Shown here: positions 58,640 through 64,000 of the stretch, one piece after another | Position numbering within the stretch: the first letter of the stretch is position 1 | How the letters are laid out: each line of letters starts with the position of its first letter | Source: Icerya purchasi | Taxonomy: Eukaryota; Arthropoda; Insecta; Hemiptera; Monophlebidae | DNA length: 64,000 nt | Assembly (NCBI GenBank): GCA_039619475.1 | Contig: CM077115.1 | Location: 224,053,291 to 224,117,290 of the forward strand | Direction: 5' to 3' | Notes under the pieces: model-generated | Seen by the model: only the letters and a program-made list of their open reading frames with translations | Database searches by the model: none | Told to the model about the DNA's origin: nothing | Position numbers and translations under genes: made by a program

Positions 58640-59870
58640 TTAACCGATGAACAAACGGTACGAATGTTTATGGCTTAGGGTACTGCTCTGGAGGCTAGCT
58701 AAAAAAAAAGGAGTTGTTGTGACCCAGACTACGCGGCGTGTGATTAGCGTTTTTAGCGATTGCTCGGAATTTATGCCGGCGAGAGTTGGCTTTGTGACGA
58801 CGCTAAATTTCATAATGAGCCGGCGCACGAGACGGGAAAGTTTCTGTTTGTCTATCGTCTAGCGTTTTTCAGACTAACACAATACGTGGGGGCGAGAATA
58901 GGAAAAAAGGCGAAAGAAGCGGATGCTTTGTTAGCATAGCGAGAAGAAGAACGGAGGTAATTCATTTCGGGAGCGTAGATGGTCGACGATTGCAGCGAGG
59001 TAAAAAGTTTCGGCTAATTGAAAAGGAAAAAAGTAGCAGCTAGGCCGGTGCAAGTGAGGGATAAGGCAAATTAGCGGCGCTAGCGAATATGTTTTAAGTG
59101 AGAGACAGTTAACAGGCGTGAAATAGGAAAGGAGACGGAACGGCACGACATCGGCCCGACGTTAACATGAGAGAGATAAAAAAACCGGCGCTGCTGCGCG
59201 TCAAAGAATACTCGGAAACAATGCAGGGACAGAGCGTAGCGGACGGTCGACGGTCGACGGTCGGCAGTCGGCGTTTGGTGGGAAATATTAAATAAATAAA
59301 AAAGCGAATAGGAGGCCCGGGCTCTGTACGTTCTAGTGAAAGTCACGCTTTACGCGCGCACCATTCTCAGGTCGTCATATTCAGTCAGTCAAACTGTTCG
59401 GAACAGTTTCCAGCTAGCCAACCAGTCTGTTAGACTTGGCGCGCGTCGACTGCCTCGACGAACGTTGGCCGCGGCGCAAACTTAGGCCTAAGCCTAGAAA
59501 AATGCGCTGGAAGAAACGTGCACGGACGAAACGCAACAGAACGTAGCAGCGGCAGCAACGAACGTTTGCAGACGGAGATGCGAGGACGACGGCACAGTTG
59601 CTAAATATGATTGCGTCTGATACACGGTGCAATGACCTTAGTTAGAGAGTTAGGTTGTCATGGAAACTGTATAGATTCTGGAAATTCAGCCGTTGACTAG
59701 GACCTCGTTCGAAATGCCTGAATAAATTGGCTTATAGCTGGAGACCGACTACGCCGCTACTAGGCCTACAGACGAACCAGCTACACTTCCCGGCTCCCCG
59801 CTCTTCCGACTACTGCTGCTACGTGTGTTTGCTAGAAACTGGAAATTTTCTTTACCATTCTGCAGTTCAG
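58640..59870. promoter_or_regulatory. CpG-rich block 3, possible host promoter or first exon
   Basis: GC-rich and CG-rich block, densest at 59080-59600, with a short cgacggt tandem (59244-59268) and a tcagtcagtc motif at 59381-59392 that fits the arthropod initiator consensus. The ORFs on both strands have no domain. A promoter role is inference; no downstream coding exon was found before 64000. Confidence 0.35.
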
Positions 59871-60690
59871 CCAGTTCTACAACTTGCGAAATTTTCGCGC
59901 TTCCAAAATGTCGCTTTGCATTCTAGAACATTCTTCCGAAAGAAGAATAACACTCGAATAAATTCGACTAATAATTACGAAAAAAATTAAATTTTAATTT
60001 TTGTGAATTATATAAACGAAGGGCTGTAGAATAATGAATGCTGCTGCAACGCGAGTAATGAAAACAATTATAATTAATCATTAAATGATCTCGTTTTTTA
60101 TTAATGAATAAACGAATGTTAATGATTAAAAAAAAGTACATGAACTTAAAAAATTACCAAAAATATACATTAGCGCAATACACGCGCATCGAGCAATTAT
60201 GGCTTTTTCCAACTTGGAGAATACTAATAGCGTTTACTGATAACGATTATAAAAAAACCGAAAGCTCTAAGCGGACTCTTGCATTTGCTCGTTTCGATCG
60301 GACCTACGCAGCCTTTTTATTTCGTAACCGAGCCAAACGTTAAACGTACTTGCGAAAATTATCATTTAAGATAAAAGTGATGCGGACGCGTACAATTATT
60401 TCTCTGTAAACAAACTTTCTCATTTGTTCGATGCCTTCGAATTCTGTAATTATTTCCGGCCGTTTGGCTATGGTAATGTAAATGATTGCGCGATTTTCAT
60501 CACACATGACTTCGCTAAGTAAAATGAGCGGAGATTTTGAAATACTATTCGAGTGTTCTCAATTTTTAATTATTTTCGGTTATTTGATTAATATTGAAAT
60601 AGTTTTTACATTTTCAAACCAATCAAAAGTTAATTTCTGAAAAAATGCAAAGCTTTCTAATATATATACATATATATACATATATGTATA
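59871..60690. other. anonymous AT-rich sequence
   Basis: No gene recognised. The 87-aa ORF at 59727-59990 and the 79-aa ORF at 60104-60343 carry no motif. Confidence 0.4.
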
Positions 60691-60692
60691 TG

Positions 60693-60795
60693 TATAAACT
60701 TCGGCCCTTCATGCCTCAAAAGGGGCTCGGCCCCGCCTGGGGACACTCTCGGACTACCAGCTCTATCACTTCTATACTTAGTATAGAAATTGACA
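60693..60795. repeat. dispersed repeat with GC hairpin, copy 1
   Basis: ataaacttcggcccttcatg, then cctcaaaaggggctcggccccgcc and a tail with cttctatacttagtatagaa. It matches 63369-63465 in the same orientation and, like it, lies directly after a TA-rich run. It contains the self-complementary ggggctcggcccc. It may be a terminal part of a DNA element; the family is unknown. Confidence 0.6.
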
Positions 60796-60915
60796 ACGTC
60801 ATTTTTTCTGACTGCACGACAAAAAAAAGTAAATCTTTATTTACAGGGCATGAAACAACGCTTTATTAGCATTGTGACAGAAAAAGTGGTGGGGTTAAGG
60901 CTAAGAATGACGTTG

Positions 60916-60920
<5 letters not shown>

Positions 60921-60972
<52 letters not shown>
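60921..60972. repeat. (TA)26 microsatellite
   Basis: Uninterrupted TA array of about 52 bp. Confidence 0.95.
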
Positions 60973-60976
<4 letters not shown>

Positions 60977-61337
60977 AATAAATAATGATTACGTGGATAA
61001 ATACATCTTCTATTTACGCATGTATACACATAAAGGTATATGTTTACACGGTGCACCCGCATAAACAATACATATCCTGATCATACGTGTACCTCACTTG
61101 GTCAAACGCGTGCTTACATAATTCCATTACTTCTGTCTGCTCTTAAGAGATAAATAATTATTTATAAATTGCTTTTAGTTTTATCATACATATATGCACT
61201 TTAAATGATTTTCAGCACGCAAATGGTACGTGTTACTGTCAAAGTTAAATATAATGATAAAAATAACAGCGACTGTTAATAACAAAGCCTAATAGGTACG
61301 ATTGTGACGCATATTAATTTCCTGAATGCACATATAA

Positions 61338-61341
<4 letters not shown>

Positions 61342-61385
<44 letters not shown>
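61342..61385. repeat. (TA)22 microsatellite
   Basis: Uninterrupted TA array of about 44 bp. Confidence 0.95.
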
Positions 61386-61389
<4 letters not shown>

Positions 61390-61850
61390 CACATATTCTT
61401 ATATTACACATATCCACATGCACATGCGTTATATATATATAAAAAATTATGCCATCTTACGCGGGGGGTAATGAGAAATTTTGGCAATTTTTTTACTTCA
61501 TTTAGAAATCATGCAGCAATTTTGATTTACATATAGACATCATATAATAATTTTGCTATATGGAAGTGGTAATAGTATCTACGGAAACCGAAAATTAAAT
61601 TTATCGCCTCTAAAACTATTTTGATGATAAAGGAATTAAAACGTTATTATTTTCCCAAGAATAATAGAGTCAACTACTACATATATAGATTATAGAGGAG
61701 ACTGTTACCTACGAGTCCGTTTTGAAGGATCGAGTTTACATATACATACATATTATTGCCTATCCAGCAGTAGTTACATGATAAATAATGTAATAAATTG
61801 AATTATAAATTTTCTTTTTATTCTTACTTTTCGTTTTCTCTCTCTTTTCA

Positions 61851-61944
61851 CGTGAACCGTCTTGAAAATCTCTCGTGAAACGAAATTGTGGAACGATATC
61901 GCGCAACGCAACGACTATTATTTTCACCCCATATATTTATATAA
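61851..61944 (+). repeat. dispersed direct repeat, copy 1
   Basis: About 94 bp starting cgtgaaccgtcttgaaaatc, with gcgcaacgcaacgactatta and a catatatttatata end. It matches 63170-63264 in the same orientation at roughly 85 per cent by eye. Confidence 0.82.
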
Positions 61945-63165
61945 TATCCGTATTTATTTATATATATAAATATATATGAATACTTGAACCGATATAGGCG
62001 TTTCACTTTAAATCAACGGCCCTGTGTTTTTTAATCTATTTATTTGTTTATTTATTTTTTTAAAATTTAAAAACAGGTAGGTCCTCGAAAAAAAACCTTG
62101 GTGGTAGCCGAACTTTCCTTCGAGAATCAAACTCGGTCTTACGGAAATTGCTTTACTCGCCCCACATGCAACAATAAATTACTTTCTTACCAAGTTTTAT
62201 TCAATTTTCTTTTTTTGAAATGTATACATATATATTCGAATTACATACGAACGACTAGAGAAAAATGCAGCTGCATACAAAAACGCGTATATTAATCGAC
62301 ATACGAAATCATATGCACATCATCCACGCGAAACGCCGTCTATACTCACTTACGCCGACTCAATCACACAAATTATCATAAAAAAAACAAAGAACAAATA
62401 AAATAATGACAATATCTTGCCTGTACAATTCCGGTCGACGAATCAGGGTCCCGCGTTGACTCCTCTGACTGCACGTACAGATGTGTAAGACCGATTGGCG
62501 CTAATTAACGAAGACCGGACTTCTTGGCCTCTGCAGCCGCTAAACTGTCGACGTTTGATACTTTCTCAAACACTTTCGTCCAACCTCGGTCTTCGAAGTT
62601 TCGACCTCTGGCTGCTCTGTCTTACTAGCTTTATTTTTTCTTTCTTAGTTTTTTATTTAATTAATTAATTAATTAATTTATTTATTTTTTTATTTGACCG
62701 CGACTGGTTCCCGAAACAATTTACCCGTCAGTGGTGACTAGACTTGCGATGACGACTTTTAATGAAATTAAATTATAAATTTACGCGAGAAACGACTAAC
62801 AGACGACTAGAAAAGATAACGAATATACATATATGTAGTACCGTGTTTAACGTGTAGAACCGATTCTCACAGCTGCGAACTAAGTAATTTCCCTTACACC
62901 AAGATCGAACGGATTCCGGCCTATCCACTGGTCTCTTATCACATTACTCAGCCACCGTTTTGTTTACATAATAGAAATTCCCTTTAGATTTTAAAGAAAC
63001 CGCCAGATGATGGGCTATGTGCTTATAAATTACTGACGTCAATGGAATTTCTTAATTTTTATTATTATAGCCTTTTATTTAACTCGCTTTGTCGTTCTGT
63101 CTGCCTGGGGGGAATCTTGCGAACGATTTTTCACCTACTTTCCAATAAATTAAAAAGGTGTCCTT
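61945..63165. other. anonymous sequence
   Basis: No gene recognised. A (TTAA)-like run lies at 62656-62682. At 63077-63135 ctcgctttgtcgttctgtctgcc, ggggggaatc and gattttt resemble the subterminal sequence of Helitron-type elements and lead into repeat copy 2. Confidence 0.38.
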
Positions 63166-63169
63166 TTAA

Positions 63170-63264
63170 CGTGAAACTTCTTGAAAATCGCTCGTGAAAC
63201 GAAATTTTGAAACGAAATTGCGCAACGCAATGGCTATTATTTAATTCACCGCATATATTTATAT
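63170..63264 (+). repeat. dispersed direct repeat, copy 2
   Basis: Partner of 61851-61944. Here it is followed after about 100 bp of AT-rich DNA by copy 2 of the GC-hairpin repeat, so both modules may belong to one element spanning about 63070-63465. Confidence 0.82.
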
Positions 63265-63368
63265 ATATTTATATATGTATATCTATATTTATCTGTATAT
63301 ATTTACTGTATTTATTATTTAAACTCATTATTAAATATATTTATTTTTGTCATGTATATATATATAAA

Positions 63369-63465
63369 ACTCGGCCATTTTGGCCTCGCAAAGGGCTGCG
63401 CCCCTTGACCGCCCTTGCTCACATTTCTATCTCTTTCTCTTCTATACTTTGTATAAAATGATCAA
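63369..63465. repeat. dispersed repeat with GC hairpin, copy 2
   Basis: aaaactcggccattttggcc, then tcgcaaagggctgcgcccct and a tail with cttctatactttgtataaa. It contains two hairpin-capable segments (ggcc-attt-tggcc and aaggggcgcagccctt on the complement) right beside a TA run. Partner of 60693-60795. Confidence 0.6.
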
Positions 63466-63804
63466 AATTTATAACTTAATTTTAAATCGGCTCATATGAA
63501 TATAATAACATAATCACAGAAATCCTATAAAATATAACAAACGTCACATAAAATTGATATATTTTGCGTTTAAAAATGTTATATGTATTATTACAGCAAA
63601 TTAATCAGCACTAAACTTGATAGGCAGTTACGAACTAGTACAAGAATGTACAGGACTAGAAATTGCGGTAAACCTTACTATGTACGATCTAGGGAGATTA
63701 ATAGTAAAATAGACAATGTAGAGGAAGAGGTATTAATAAAATTAATGGGGAAGATACCGAAGGAAATTGGAAATGAAAAAAATCTGAGAGATGGAAAAAC
63801 AAGG

Positions 63805-64000
63805 TTTTTTTTTTTTTTGGGTTCGTCTACAAGGACATTGGCCCAGGAACAAAGGAAAAAAGACGCAAGAAACTCAGATCTTTATACGATCAGAGATAGC
63901 TGACAAAAAGGAATCAAGAACCTGAACAACAGAATGAGAAGGAAGGGAGAGAATGAACGAAGCACTGTATGGAGTGGGAATACCAATTTGTAACAGGGAG
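63805..64000 (-). mobile_element. LINE 3' end, family A, running off the window edge
   Basis: A T-run (63805-63818) is followed by gggttcgtctacaaggacat and tggcccagg. The minus strand encodes PTPYSASFILSLPSHSVVQV, then LDSFLSAISDRIKI and a stop near 63880. This uninterrupted C-terminus links the family A terminus to the coding signature directly. The element continues beyond 64000. Confidence 0.8.

Overview
The window reads as arthropod (probably insect) nuclear DNA: AT-rich at every scale, full of homopolymer runs and AT, AG and ATT microsatellites, with no operons or dense coding. The recognisable repeats are Jockey/R1-type LINEs with an RNase H domain, RTE-like LINEs, Helitrons, a hAT-type MITE and a tRNA-derived SINE. 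I cannot name the species. I found no host protein-coding exon that I would defend. Three CpG-rich, GC-elevated blocks (about 18.5-20.3 kb, 37.1-38.5 kb and 58.9-59.9 kb) are the best candidates for host promoters or first exons.

Layout. 0-11 kb: mostly anonymous AT-rich DNA with LINE debris, including a LINE ORF2 tail at 1.9-2.7 kb that has lost its RNase H core. 11.28-13.67 kb: a 2.39-kb element with inverted repeats of about 135 bp, each built of two 50-bp subunits, carrying a nested LINE 3' end. 13.7-24.7 kb: CpG-rich block 1, microsatellites and, at 23.3-23.7 kb, a tRNA-derived SINE. 24.7-27.9 kb: the best preserved LINE (417-aa open RNase H plus zinc-knuckle ORF), a second LINE tail, and an 18.5-copy 27-bp minisatellite that is open in frame on both strands. 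28-41 kb: LINE scraps (one RT in permuted order), a 74-bp AG array and CpG-rich block 2. 40.6-44 kb: an RTE-like RT fragment and a 2.2-kb Jockey-type LINE whose RT active site reads FANN instead of YADD.

45-58.1 kb is a dense, layered transposon graveyard. A LINE endonuclease is split by a TA array, and inside that array sits a Helitron with both ends visible (45861-47010: 5' TC, 3' hairpin plus CTAG, A/T target) that keeps only the N-terminus of its protein. A 230-bp inverted-repeat pair is spaced 1.9 kb apart, with a hAT MITE (299 bp, 8-bp duplication) in the spacer. Four LINE 3' ends follow, all in the same orientation. Then comes a plus-strand LINE with ORF1 (split by a minus-strand LINE) and ORF2 (endonuclease plus RT). 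Its RT stops at motif B, exactly where a decayed Helitron Rep protein begins. That Helitron sequence carries a 179-bp insert with GC-AG splice borders whose removal restores the reading frame.

58-64 kb: CpG-rich block 3, long TA arrays, two families of paired dispersed repeats, and a LINE 3' end running off the right edge.

Nearly all coding sequence here belongs to mobile elements, and nearly all of it is broken. Family A below means the LINE family whose minus-strand copies start with a T-run followed by a motif like gggctcgtcaaccgaggacc. Family B shares a 3' UTR with gacgctcg...tcatttgcgtc. Family C ends in GGGACCCACAACTTATTT plus poly(A).
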